Origin: Novimethylophilus kurashikiensis
GTDB lineage: Bacteria > Pseudomonadota > Gammaproteobacteria > Burkholderiales > Methylophilaceae
Direction: 5' to 3'
Length of the DNA: 64,000 bases
Assembly: GCF_003112435.1 (NCBI RefSeq)
Contig: NZ_BDOQ01000002.1
Coordinates: 1 to 64,000 of the forward strand
The translations under genes were made by a program, and so were the position numbers. Every line of letters starts with the position of its first letter. Position 1 is the stretch's first letter. This document shows positions 9,187 through 17,202 of this stretch, one piece after another. Under the pieces are notes generated by a model. The model saw only the letters and a program-made list of their open reading frames with translations. It was not told the DNA's origin and searched no databases.

Positions 9187-10806
9187 ATGAAGTTCCGAAC
9201 TCGTCTGTTGGTCGCACCCTTGGTTGCTGTCGTCATGATGCTGATACTGGGCGCGACCACTTTTTACGCCTTGTCGTCGATTCGTGTGAGCGTCAATCGC
9301 TTGGCCAATGAAAATATGGAAACAGTGGCACAAGTCGACTTGGTGCTGACCAGCCTCAATCAGACCAATCTCGCGGTTTATCGACTGATCACCTGGATCG
9401 CCAATTTCGATGAAGCGCGTATCAAGAAAGAAACCGAACAAATTAATGCAGGCATTGATAAGGCCGCGGAAGGCTTGGCCCGCGCGGTCGAAATCGACGG
9501 GATGCCCGACGCCCAAAAAGAGGCCTTGAAGGCCATTGCCCAGGATTTGCCTAAATACAAGAAATCCCTCAATCAAGCCTTGGATATGGCGGGATCCGAC
9601 CCGGCGTCGGGTGCTGGGATGATGCAGGCCGTTGATAAAAAATTTATCAAGATTGCCTCTGCGGTCAGCGACATCGTCGAGCAACAACGCAAGGAAGCCA
9701 ATGGGACGGTTGCTTCAGTGCAAAGTGCGTTTTCCAGCAATATCGCCATTACCTCGACCTTGGTCGCGATTGCGGCCGTGGTTTCGTTGTTGATTACCTG
9801 GCGTGTTGCGCAGTCTGTCACGCGGCCGGTGCTGGCGATGGAAGACGCGATTGTGCGTATCGGTAGCAGCGGCGATTTGACGATCCGAGTTCCTGTCACC
9901 ACCCAGGATGAATTGGGCGAAATGGGGCGACATCTTAACGAAACGCTGGTTCGCATCGGCGGTTCGATGCGAACGGTCATCGAGGTGGCTGCAAAAGTGG
10001 GCTCAAGTGCGGAACAAGTGGCCATGGCTACTCGTCAGTTGACCCAAGGCGCCAATGAACAGGCCTCGGCTGCCGCGGAGATGGCGGCAACCGTAGAGGA
10101 AATTACCGCCAGTATCGGCAGCGTCGCCGAGCATGCTGCGGAAACCGAGGCATTGGCAGAGCGGGCGGCCCAGGATGTTGCGCGTGGTGGCGTGGTGGTG
10201 AGCGATGCCGGTAAGGAAATGTCGCTGAACGCTGCCCATATGAGCGAATCGGCTGCGCATATTGCAGTGCTCTCGCAGCAATCCCAACAGGTGGGAGGTA
10301 TCGTCGAGGCGATCCGCGATATTGCGGAGCAGACTAATCTGCTGGCGCTGAATGCGGCAATCGAAGCGGCGCGCGCGGGTGAATCCGGTAGAGGATTCGC
10401 GGTGGTCGCCGATGAGGTTCGAAAACTGGCTGAGCGGACTACGACCGCCACGGCTGAAATCGGGCAATTGATCGGCAGTATCCAGAACGATACTGCGCGT
10501 GCCGTGAGCAGCATGCAAACATCGAGCGTTCAGGCCAACAAGGGCGCTGAACTCGCGGATGAGGCCGGCCGCGTGTTTGCCCAAGTCAATGAAAGTACGC
10601 AAACGGCCGCGATGAAGGTGCGTGATATCACCGATGCAGTGCGAGAGCAGAACGCGGCAGGAAAGGGTATCGCCTTGAATATCGAAAAGGTCACCCGGAT
10701 GACGGAGGAGAGCAGTGCAGCAACGGCATCGGTCGCTGATGCCGCAACGCATTTGCAGCAGTTGGCCACGAGCCTAGAAACAGCCGTTACCCAGTTTCGT
10801 GTGTGA
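9187..10806 (+). CDS. Methyl-accepting chemotaxis protein 2 (distinct signalling class, no C-terminal tether)
   Basis: This 539-residue chemoreceptor starts at [11 protein letters not shown], chosen because the next receptor begins with the same residues; GGAGG lies somewhat far upstream. TM1 spans about residues 9-29. The periplasmic region contains [20 protein letters not shown] and [11 protein letters not shown], nearly identical to MCP 3. TM2 and a HAMP of the [10 protein letters not shown] type follow, then a signalling domain with tip [20 protein letters not shown]. The cytoplasmic half differs clearly from MCPs 1, 3 and 4, and the protein ends TAVTQFRV without an aromatic pentapeptide. 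It may therefore join a different array or depend on tethered neighbours for methylation. It is 22 bp upstream of MCP 3, so probably cotranscribed with it. Confidence 0.93.
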   Translation: MKFRTRLLVAPLVAVVMMLILGATTFYALSSIRVSVNRLANENMETVAQVDLVLTSLNQTNLAVYRLITWIANFDEARIKKETEQINAGIDKAAEGLARAVEIDGMPDAQKEALKAIAQDLPKYKKSLNQALDMAGSDPASGAGMMQAVDKKFIKIASAVSDIVEQQRKEANGTVASVQSAFSSNIAITSTLVAIAAVVSLLITWRVAQSVTRPVLAMEDAIVRIGSSGDLTIRVPVTTQDELGEMGRHLNETLVRIGGSMRTVIEVAAKVGSSAEQVAMATRQLTQGANEQASAAAEMAATVEEITASIGSVAEHAAETEALAERAAQDVARGGVVVSDAGKEMSLNAAHMSESAAHIAVLSQQSQQVGGIVEAIRDIAEQTNLLALNAAIEAARAGESGRGFAVVADEVRKLAERTTTATAEIGQLIGSIQNDTARAVSSMQTSSVQANKGAELADEAGRVFAQVNESTQTAAMKVRDITDAVREQNAAGKGIALNIEKVTRMTEESSAATASVADAATHLQQLATSLETAVTQFRV

Positions 10807-10828
10807 GATAAAAATAGGAGCTTGAAGA

Positions 10829-12454
10829 ATGAAATTCCGTACACGTTTGTTAATTCCGCCATTGATTGCCATTGTCATGCTGCTGGCATTGGGGATAGCC
10901 ACGTTTACAGCCTTGCAATCGATCCGTAGCGATGTCGAAAAACTGGCGACGCAGGGCATTACCACGATGACGCTCGCCAATGATGCACGTGCAGGCCTCA
11001 ATCAAACCAATCTAGCGGTTTATCGGTTGATCACATGGATAGCCAATTTCGATGATGAGCGCATCAATAAGGAGACCGCGCAGATCAATGCAGGGATCGA
11101 TCAGGTCGCCAAGACGTTGGACAAGGCTGCACAGGTCCAGGGGCTGACGGACGATGAGAAAAAAGCCCTGGAAAGCATCACCGCAGAGCTTCCCAAGTAT
11201 CGCAAATCGCTCAAGCAAGCCATCGATATGGCGAGTTCGGACCCGGCTTCCGGCGCAGGCATGATGCAATCGGCAGACAAGAAATTTCAAAAAATCTCAG
11301 ATGCCGTCAATGCGCTTTTGCTGCAGCAGCAAAAAAATGCCGATAGCACGGTGGCGCGGGTCGATACCAAAACCGCTCGAAGCGTGGCAGTTTCATTAGT
11401 CATCCTAGCAACCGCTCTGGTGATTTCGTTGCTGGCAACCTGGCGGGTTATACGCGGCGTAATGTCGCAGCTGGGCGGCGAGCCTGAATTTGCTGCCAAA
11501 ATCGCGGCGAGAATTGCCGCCGGCGACTTGACCATCGCTATCGAAACCAGCAAGGGCGATACCACCAGCATGTTGGCTGCGATGAAAGACATGTCGCAAA
11601 ATCTTTCGCAGATCGTGGGCGAGATTCGTGCCTCTGCGGTGGATTTGGTGTCGGCCTCGGGAGAGGTCTCTGCAACTGCCCAAAGCATGTCTCAAGCAAC
11701 CAACGAACAAGCAGCCAGTGTTGAGGAGACTTCAGCTTCCATCGAACAGATGAGCGCCTCTATTGCACAAAATACTGATAACGCCAAGATCACGGAAGGC
11801 ATTGCCACCAAGGCCGCCAGGGAAGCCCATGAAGGCGGCGAAGCGGTCAAGGCGACGGTATCGGCCATGAAGCAGATTGCCGGCAAGATCGGCATCATTG
11901 ACGACATTGCTTACCAGACCAACCTGTTGGCCTTGAATGCCGCGATTGAAGCCGCCCGTGCCGGTGAGCACGGAAAAGGTTTTGCCGTGGTGGCTTCCGA
12001 AGTGCGCAAACTGGCAGAGCGCAGCCAGGTGGCAGCGCAGGAAATCAGCGAAGTAGCCAAGAGCAGCGTGGATTTGGCGGAAAAGGCAGGGAAGCTGCTC
12101 GACGACATGGTGCCAGCCATTAGCCGTACCAGCGATCTGGTGCAGGAAATTACCGCAGCGAGCGAAGAGCAATCTTCGGGTACCAGCCAGGTCAACATCG
12201 CAATGAGCCAGCTGAGTCAGATTACCCAGCAGAACGCCAGCAGTAGCGAAGAGCTTGCCGCTACTGCCGAGGAAATGAGCGCCAGCGCGGAACAACTCCA
12301 GCAATTGGTTGGATTCTTTACGGTTGCAGGACAGGCTAGTATTACGCGCACAACCTCGCCGAGTGAAGGCTCTGCATCACAGCGCCCCGCGGAGGAAGTC
12401 TTGCCCTCCGCCGCGGCAGTAGAGGCTGAAGAGGCAGAGTTCGTGCAATTCTAA
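10829..12454 (+). CDS. Methyl-accepting chemotaxis protein 3 (MCP 2-like sensor on an MCP 1/4-like signalling domain)
   Basis: This 541-residue chemoreceptor has TM1 at residues 9-29, a helical periplasmic sensor at 30-185 closely paralogous to MCP 2, TM2 at 186-207, a HAMP starting near QLGGEPEFA (214), and a coiled-coil signalling domain whose tip is at about 360-385. From HAMP to C-terminus it matches MCPs 1 and 4, so the gene is a mosaic of two receptor types. It ends EFVQF, fitting the CheR/CheB-binding pentapeptide consensus. The start has AGGAGCTTGAAG upstream. A strong terminator follows at 12489-12515. Confidence 0.94.
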   Translation: MKFRTRLLIPPLIAIVMLLALGIATFTALQSIRSDVEKLATQGITTMTLANDARAGLNQTNLAVYRLITWIANFDDERINKETAQINAGIDQVAKTLDKAAQVQGLTDDEKKALESITAELPKYRKSLKQAIDMASSDPASGAGMMQSADKKFQKISDAVNALLLQQQKNADSTVARVDTKTARSVAVSLVILATALVISLLATWRVIRGVMSQLGGEPEFAAKIAARIAAGDLTIAIETSKGDTTSMLAAMKDMSQNLSQIVGEIRASAVDLVSASGEVSATAQSMSQATNEQAASVEETSASIEQMSASIAQNTDNAKITEGIATKAAREAHEGGEAVKATVSAMKQIAGKIGIIDDIAYQTNLLALNAAIEAARAGEHGKGFAVVASEVRKLAERSQVAAQEISEVAKSSVDLAEKAGKLLDDMVPAISRTSDLVQEITAASEEQSSGTSQVNIAMSQLSQITQQNASSSEELAATAEEMSASAEQLQQLVGFFTVAGQASITRTTSPSEGSASQRPAEEVLPSAAAVEAEEAEFVQF

Positions 12455-12488
12455 GAGATATTCTGCACACCCTGTTTCGTAGCCACGA

Positions 12489-12515
12489 AGCCAGGTCGGT
12501 CGACCTGGCTTTTTT
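12489..12515 (+). terminator. Intrinsic terminator of the MCP 2-MCP 3 transcript
   Basis: AGCCAGGTCG and CGACCTGGCT form a perfect stem followed directly by six T. It lies between convergent genes (MCP 3 on plus, peroxiredoxin on minus). Confidence 0.88.
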
Positions 12516-12519
12516 ATTC

Positions 12520-13179
12520 CTAGGCGACTTTCTTCCGTGCAAAATACCAATCCTTTACTTCGTATTCGCTATTGGCTGCACGCTGGTCGGCGTCTTGCAG
12601 AGTGGTTGGGGCAGGGACTATGACATCTTTTCCCGGAGTCCAATTCGCCGGGCAGGCGACCTTATGCTCGTCTGCCGTTTGCAGTGCATCGATTACGCGC
12701 ATGATCTCATCGAAATTCCGCCCGACATTGAGGGGGTAATAGATCATGGCGCGGATGATGCGCTTGGGGTCGATGAAGAAAACGCAGCGTACAGTAGCCG
12801 TGCTGGTGCTGGATTCATGGATCATGCCGTATAGTCGGGAGATTCTGGTGTCGATGTCGGCGATGACCGGAAAACGAATGGCCACGCCGAATTTTTCCTG
12901 AATGTTGCGGGCCCAGGCGATGTGGCTATAGACGCTATCGACCGAGCATCCCAACAAGGCTACGTTTTTCTTTTCGAACTCATCGTAGCGCTCTGCGAAT
13001 TCAATAAACTCCGTGGTGCAGACCGGTGTGAAGTCGGCGGGGTGTGAGAACAGGATTACCCAGCTGTCCTTGGCCCAGTCCGACAAGCGCAAGGGGCCCA
13101 TGGTGGTTTGCGCTTCAAAGTCAGGAGCAGGGCCGTTCAATTCCAGCCGGGATGTCTTTTCTTCCGAGATGCCGTTCAT
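12520..13179 (-). CDS. Peroxiredoxin, Prx6 (1-Cys) type
   Basis: This 219-residue cytoplasmic thiol peroxidase reduces H2O2 and organic peroxides. The peroxidatic cysteine is C54 in the motif HPADFTPVCTTE, and the long C-terminal part (NVGRNFDEIMRVIDALQ, ACPANWTPGKDVIVPAP) is typical of the Prx6 subfamily rather than the AhpC type. A further cysteine in KVACPANW could act as a resolving residue, as in some archaeal-type members. GGAGG sits 7 bases before the ATG. It is a lone gene inside the chemoreceptor island, on the opposite strand and convergent with MCP 3. No OxyR site was identified. Confidence 0.92.
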   Translation of the reverse strand: MNGISEEKTSRLELNGPAPDFEAQTTMGPLRLSDWAKDSWVILFSHPADFTPVCTTEFIEFAERYDEFEKKNVALLGCSVDSVYSHIAWARNIQEKFGVAIRFPVIADIDTRISRLYGMIHESSTSTATVRCVFFIDPKRIIRAMIYYPLNVGRNFDEIMRVIDALQTADEHKVACPANWTPGKDVIVPAPTTLQDADQRAANSEYEVKDWYFARKKVA

Positions 13180-13386
13180 GATTCCTCCGTTTTACCTAGT
13201 AGGTTAAGCGCATGCCTAACCCTTGTTGGACTACTTGATTTGCTGGTTTTTTCATTTAGCTCAGACATTTAAGTGCTCTTAAGAATTCCTTAAGAAAGAG
13301 GTGAGATTATCCTGACATGTGCCGTGGGTATGTAAAACATGCTCACTATTGACAGCATCTAAAATTACAAGAAAGAACAAAACATC
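13180..13386. promoter_or_regulatory. Divergent intergenic region, peroxiredoxin / MCP 4
   Basis: About 207 bp, AT-rich towards MCP 4, carrying the start regions of two divergent genes. It contains a short imperfect repeat (CTTAAGAATTCCTTAAG around 13275-13292). I could not fit a convincing sigma-28 or OxyR site. Confidence 0.35.
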
Positions 13387-15009
13387 ATGAAAAAGCTAAC
13401 TGTCGCCTTCAAGCTGGGCCTGGGGTTCGGGCTAGTCATCCTCCTCCTGACTATCATCGTATTCAGTGCCATTTACAACATGGCAGGCATGAACGTCACG
13501 ACTTCCAAAATTACCAATCAGTTTTATGCCAACGTTGCACTGGCTAATGAGGCCGACAAGAACGCTCGAGACAATGCAAAGTACGTGCGGCAGCTGTTTC
13601 TTGCGAGCAGCGATGATGAGATCGGGCAGATCAAGCAGCTTATCCAGGCCAATCGGGACGAGAATGCGATGAGCTTGGATAAAATGGACAAGCAGGTGAA
13701 ATCAGAAAAGGGACGCGAACAACTGGCGGTTATCCAGCAAACCCGCGTAGCGTTAGCTCCCAAGTACGACCAGCTGTATGCACTGCTTGGGACCGATGAA
13801 AAAGCTGCGTTGAGTTTCATGAAGACCGAGTTCGTGCCGGCCAACGAAGCCTTCCAGCAGTCTCTCGTCAAGATGGCTGACATGCAGGATGACATGATGG
13901 CGAACGGTGCCGTAGAGGCCGCTGCCAATTATGAGAAAACGCGCAATGTCATGATTGCGCTTGGGCTCGCTGCAGTACTTGCCGGGATGGTCGCCGCAGT
14001 TGTCATCACCCGAGGCCTAGTGCGTCAGTTGGGTGGCGAGCCGGCTTATGCCGCAGAAGTCGTGACCCGCATCGCCAACGGCGATCTGACGGTTGCTGTC
14101 CTAACACGTACCGGCGACGACAGCAGCATGCTGTCCGCCATCAAGCGCATGGTGGAGCAACTGTCTTCCATCGTGACCGAAATCCGTGCTTCCGCGATGA
14201 ATCTCTCCAGCGCGTCGGAAGAGGTTTCCGCAACGGCGCAATCGATGTCGCAAGCGACAAACGAACAGGCATCTTCTGTCGAGGAAACTTCAGCGTCGGT
14301 AGAGCAAATGTCGGCCAGCATTACCCAGAATTCGGAGAACGCCAAGGTAACTGAGGATATTGCTTCCAAGGCGGCCAAGGATGCCAACGAGGGCGGCGAG
14401 GCTGTGGAGCAGACAGTGGCTGCCATGAAACAAATCGCAGACAAGATCGGCATCATCGACGACATCGCCTATCAGACCAATCTGCTAGCCTTGAATGCTG
14501 CGATTGAAGCTGCTCGGGCCGGAGAACACGGCAAAGGTTTTGCTGTGGTGGCAGCCGAAGTCCGTAAGCTGGCCGAGCGTAGCCAAGTCGCGGCGCAGGA
14601 AATCGGTGAAGTTGCCAGAGATAGCGTTGATCTCGCCGAAAAGGCCGGTAGTCTGCTTACCGACATCGTCCCTGCCATCAACAAGACCAGCGATTTGGTG
14701 CAGGAAATCACGGCAGCAAGCGAAGAGCAATCATCCGGCGCCGGGCAGATCAATACGGCCATGAATCAGCTGAGCCAGATTACCCAGCAAAATGCCAGCA
14801 GCAGCGAGGAGTTGGCTTCTACTGCAGAGGAAATGAGCGCCAGTGCGGAACAATTGCAACAATTGGTCGGATTCTTCAATGTGGGAGAGTTGAATGCGCC
14901 CAATTATCGCCCTGCTATTCCGGCAGCTATCTCGCAATCTCGACCAGCACAGCGCCTACCTGTTTCGCAAGGGCGCCCGCCCACTGAGGATGAGTTTGTT
15001 CGGTTTTAA
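13387..15009 (+). CDS. Methyl-accepting chemotaxis protein 4 (4HB-like sensor)
   Basis: This 540-residue chemoreceptor starts [15 protein letters not shown], with TM1 up to about residue 30. A helical 4HB_MCP-like periplasmic domain contains [16 protein letters not shown] and [18 protein letters not shown]2 is near [20 protein letters not shown], followed by HAMP ([13 protein letters not shown]) and a signalling domain nearly identical to those of MCPs 1 and 3. It ends EFVRF, again matching the tethering pentapeptide consensus. The ribosome site is weak (AAGAAAG). It lies 79 bp upstream of the CheW-type gene in the same direction. Confidence 0.94.
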   Translation: MKKLTVAFKLGLGFGLVILLLTIIVFSAIYNMAGMNVTTSKITNQFYANVALANEADKNARDNAKYVRQLFLASSDDEIGQIKQLIQANRDENAMSLDKMDKQVKSEKGREQLAVIQQTRVALAPKYDQLYALLGTDEKAALSFMKTEFVPANEAFQQSLVKMADMQDDMMANGAVEAAANYEKTRNVMIALGLAAVLAGMVAAVVITRGLVRQLGGEPAYAAEVVTRIANGDLTVAVLTRTGDDSSMLSAIKRMVEQLSSIVTEIRASAMNLSSASEEVSATAQSMSQATNEQASSVEETSASVEQMSASITQNSENAKVTEDIASKAAKDANEGGEAVEQTVAAMKQIADKIGIIDDIAYQTNLLALNAAIEAARAGEHGKGFAVVAAEVRKLAERSQVAAQEIGEVARDSVDLAEKAGSLLTDIVPAINKTSDLVQEITAASEEQSSGAGQINTAMNQLSQITQQNASSSEELASTAEEMSASAEQLQQLVGFFNVGELNAPNYRPAIPAAISQSRPAQRLPVSQGRPPTEDEFVRF

Positions 15010-15088
15010 TGCAATAGGTGATTGTGCTGCTAATGCTAAATATCGGTTTGCTGGTGCATCCAAGCACCCAAATGCAAGGAGGTGAACA

Positions 15089-15634
15089 ATGATTTTGGCC
15101 TTGATGCATGCTTGCAGTAACGCCTTGAGGCCGCGCGAGGCGGAGCCTGCCGCAAGTGTTCCCTGTCTTGCATTCCGCGTCTCCGGTCATGCGTTCGCCG
15201 TGCGTATGACCCGATTAAAGGAGATCGTGCGCTGCGGCATCATCGCCGTGCCGCGCGACAAGCCTGGCTGTGTACGCGGCTTCTACCGGCACAACCAGCA
15301 TTTGTTTCCTGTCATTGATCTGGCTCGGCGCTATAGCGGCCATGACACGGATATCCATGATCGTTCATGCCTTCTCATCGTAACATTGGACGAGGCTAAG
15401 GATGCCCTGCAAGTAGGGATTCTGGCAGAAGAAGTCGGTGGTTTGCACGAGTTTGACGCCGATGACATCAAGCCCTTGCCGGATGAGGCACGCCGATTGA
15501 TGAATGTCGATGTGTTGGATGGCTTGGTCAAGGCGAGCCGCGAATACCTCATGATCCTTGCGGCGGAACGATTGCTGTCACGCGATGAACAGCACGAATT
15601 GCGGGCTTATCTGGACGAGCTATCCAGCTCCTGA
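15089..15634 (+). CDS. CheW-domain adaptor protein
   Basis: This 181-residue protein has a CheW-like fold: PCLAFRVSGHAFAVRMTRLKE, the conserved turn VPRDKPGCVRGFYR (usually VPxxPxxVxGxxxxRG), LFPVIDLARRY, and LQVGILAEEVGGL. It likely couples the neighbouring receptors to a CheA kinase. No cheA, cheY, cheR or cheB is in the window. The ATG is preceded by an ideal AGGAGGTG at 15078-15085. The N-terminal 25 residues are an extension beyond a minimal CheW domain. Its 3' end overlaps the convergent HAD gene by 15 bp. The turn lacks the usual RG arginine-glycine pair, so its array partner could differ from the classical one. Confidence 0.82.
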   Translation: MILALMHACSNALRPREAEPAASVPCLAFRVSGHAFAVRMTRLKEIVRCGIIAVPRDKPGCVRGFYRHNQHLFPVIDLARRYSGHDTDIHDRSCLLIVTLDEAKDALQVGILAEEVGGLHEFDADDIKPLPDEARRLMNVDVLDGLVKASREYLMILAAERLLSRDEQHELRAYLDELSSS

Positions 15635-16420
15635 CCAGGAATTGATGTTTAACTGATCCGGCAGTTCGGCGACAGAATCCAGGACAAGGTCTGGCTTGAT
15701 GCCGGAGGCTGCTGCATAAGACTCGCGGTACTTGCCCGTCTTTACCAGTATTCCGGCCAATCCTGCCTGTTGCGCGCCACCCACATCGACATCGATATCG
15801 TCGCCTATCATGGCGACTTGTCCAGCAGGTAACCCCATGTCTTGTAAAGCCATGCGGTAGAAGGTTTCAGCAGGTTTTCCGATCAGGGTGGCAGTAGTGC
15901 CGCTGGCGTATTCCAGACCATGCACAAAGCCGCCGATGTCCATCTGCAAGCCTTGCTCTGTCTGCCAGAAGCGATTTTTGTGTATGGCGATGAGCTGAGC
16001 ACCAGCCTGCAAGCGGGAAAATACCTGGTTCATTAGCGCATAAGTCCAGGTGCTGCCGATGTCGCCGACGATGATGTATTCGGCATCGTTGTCGGATTGC
16101 CGGAATTCGCTGAAATCGCGTTTTACGTCCTCGGCCAGCAGCAGACGGCAAACCGGGTTGCCCAGGCTGCGGAGATACAGCACGGCGGCTTGGGGGGCGC
16201 TGACGATCTCATTTGCAGGAATGTTGAACCCGAGTTTCTCTATTTTTTGCTGGAGGGTGGCCAGCGACAAGGTGCTGGTGTTGGTGACGAACCGGCAGGG
16301 CAGGCCCATTGCACGAATCCTGGCGATTGCTTCGATGGCTCCGGGAATGGGCGCGGATCCGACATATAGCACGCCGTCCAAATCGAACAACAGTCCTCGG
16401 ATGTTCTGAATCAACGTCAT
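15620..16420 (-). CDS. HAD-superfamily IIA phosphatase (NagD/LHPP-like)
   Basis: This 266-residue protein has motif I LLFDLDGVLYVG (nucleophile D13, acid D15), motif II RFVTNTSTLS, a C2-type cap domain, and motif IV VAMIGDDIDVDVGGAQQAG. The arrangement and length match HAD subfamily IIA phosphatases such as NagD or the LHPP-like group. The substrate, probably a phosphorylated small molecule, cannot be told from sequence. It is transcribed alone and converges with the CheW gene. Confidence 0.85.
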   Translation of the reverse strand: MTLIQNIRGLLFDLDGVLYVGSAPIPGAIEAIARIRAMGLPCRFVTNTSTLSLATLQQKIEKLGFNIPANEIVSAPQAAVLYLRSLGNPVCRLLLAEDVKRDFSEFRQSDNDAEYIIVGDIGSTWTYALMNQVFSRLQAGAQLIAIHKNRFWQTEQGLQMDIGGFVHGLEYASGTTATLIGKPAETFYRMALQDMGLPAGQVAMIGDDIDVDVGGAQQAGLAGILVKTGKYRESYAAASGIKPDLVLDSVAELPDQLNINSWSGAG

Positions 16421-16564
16421 GACCGCCTCCCTGATTCAGTATGGGGTTTGACCTGTTGCCAGCGCAGGAGTTCTTGACCTTGCGTTGGTGTTTATTCGCG
16501 CCGAGATAAAGCGGATAATCAATCCTATTCGGCTAACTTAAACCGAAATCGGTATGGAGTCATC

Positions 16565-16756
16565 ATGGACGTATCCGGCATCGCCAACCTCGCCACCCAA
16601 ATGAGCGCGGCCCAGACAAACGCAGAAGTCAGCATCGCGGTGCTGAAGAAGGCTATCAATATCGAGGCACAAGGTGCGTTGGCCTTGCTCGATGCGGTTC
16701 CCCTGCCGCAAAACCTTCCCGCCCACCTGGGTCAGAACGTCAATACCACGGCCTGA
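16565..16756 (+). CDS. YjfB-like putative motility protein
   Basis: A 63-residue protein starting MDVSGIANLATQMSAAQT, then an amphipathic helix (EVSIAVLKKAINIEAQGAL) and a Pro-rich end with NLPAHLGQNVNTTA. This matches the small YjfB family (putative motility protein), whose function is not established. GGAG precedes the ATG. The stop overlaps the start of the next gene by one base (TGATG), indicating translational coupling. Its nearness to the receptor genes fits a chemotaxis or flagellar link. Confidence 0.7.
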   Translation: MDVSGIANLATQMSAAQTNAEVSIAVLKKAINIEAQGALALLDAVPLPQNLPAHLGQNVNTTA

Positions 16757-17178
16757 TGCGTCGGGCGCTCCTTACTTTGCTGTTTCTCGCGGTCTCCCTA
16801 ACGGCGACCGCGGCCGAATGGAACGAGATGGACGATTTGCCTTCCAGCTACGGCGTGCGTGTCTATCTCGACAATGCGTCCTACGAGGCCGAGCGAGCCA
16901 TCCGTCGTGCCTGGGTGAGGATGGATTATGCCAAGCCGCGCGAAAAAGAAGGCTATCTGCTGACACGTTACGTCAGCCATCGCATCGTCAATTGCGACAC
17001 CCGCCGCTACTACATCACCCAGAGCATGGGCTACATCGCGGATCGGCCCGATCCCGTTTACTTCAATCATCCCAACGATCAGGAATGGAAACTGGCAGTG
17101 CCGGATGGCGAATCCGATATTGCCATGGCTATCATCTGTACCGAACCGCGCAACGACTTTGGCAACGAAGAAGACTAA
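16756..17178 (+). CDS. Secreted protein, possibly surface-adhesin E-like
   Basis: This 140-residue protein has a clear signal peptide (MRRALLTLLFLAVSLTATAA, cleavage before EWNEM). The mature part has the pattern VYLDNASYE, RRAWVRMDYAKP, VSHRIVNCDTRRYYI, and a late cysteine in AIICTEP, so two cysteines could form a disulfide. This layout resembles the surface-adhesin protein E family, in which a small secreted protein carries two cysteines. The assignment is tentative. It is coupled to the YjfB-like gene by a one-base overlap and converges with uup. Confidence 0.6.
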   Translation: MRRALLTLLFLAVSLTATAAEWNEMDDLPSSYGVRVYLDNASYEAERAIRRAWVRMDYAKPREKEGYLLTRYVSHRIVNCDTRRYYITQSMGYIADRPDPVYFNHPNDQEWKLAVPDGESDIAMAIICTEPRNDFGNEED

Positions 17179-17202
17179 GTTCAGATTGCAAAACCTACCG
17201 GA

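Noticed and set aside
13275-13292. CTTAAG repeats before MCP 4 as an operator
   Set aside because: Short, imperfect and AT-rich; could be chance and no regulator fits.
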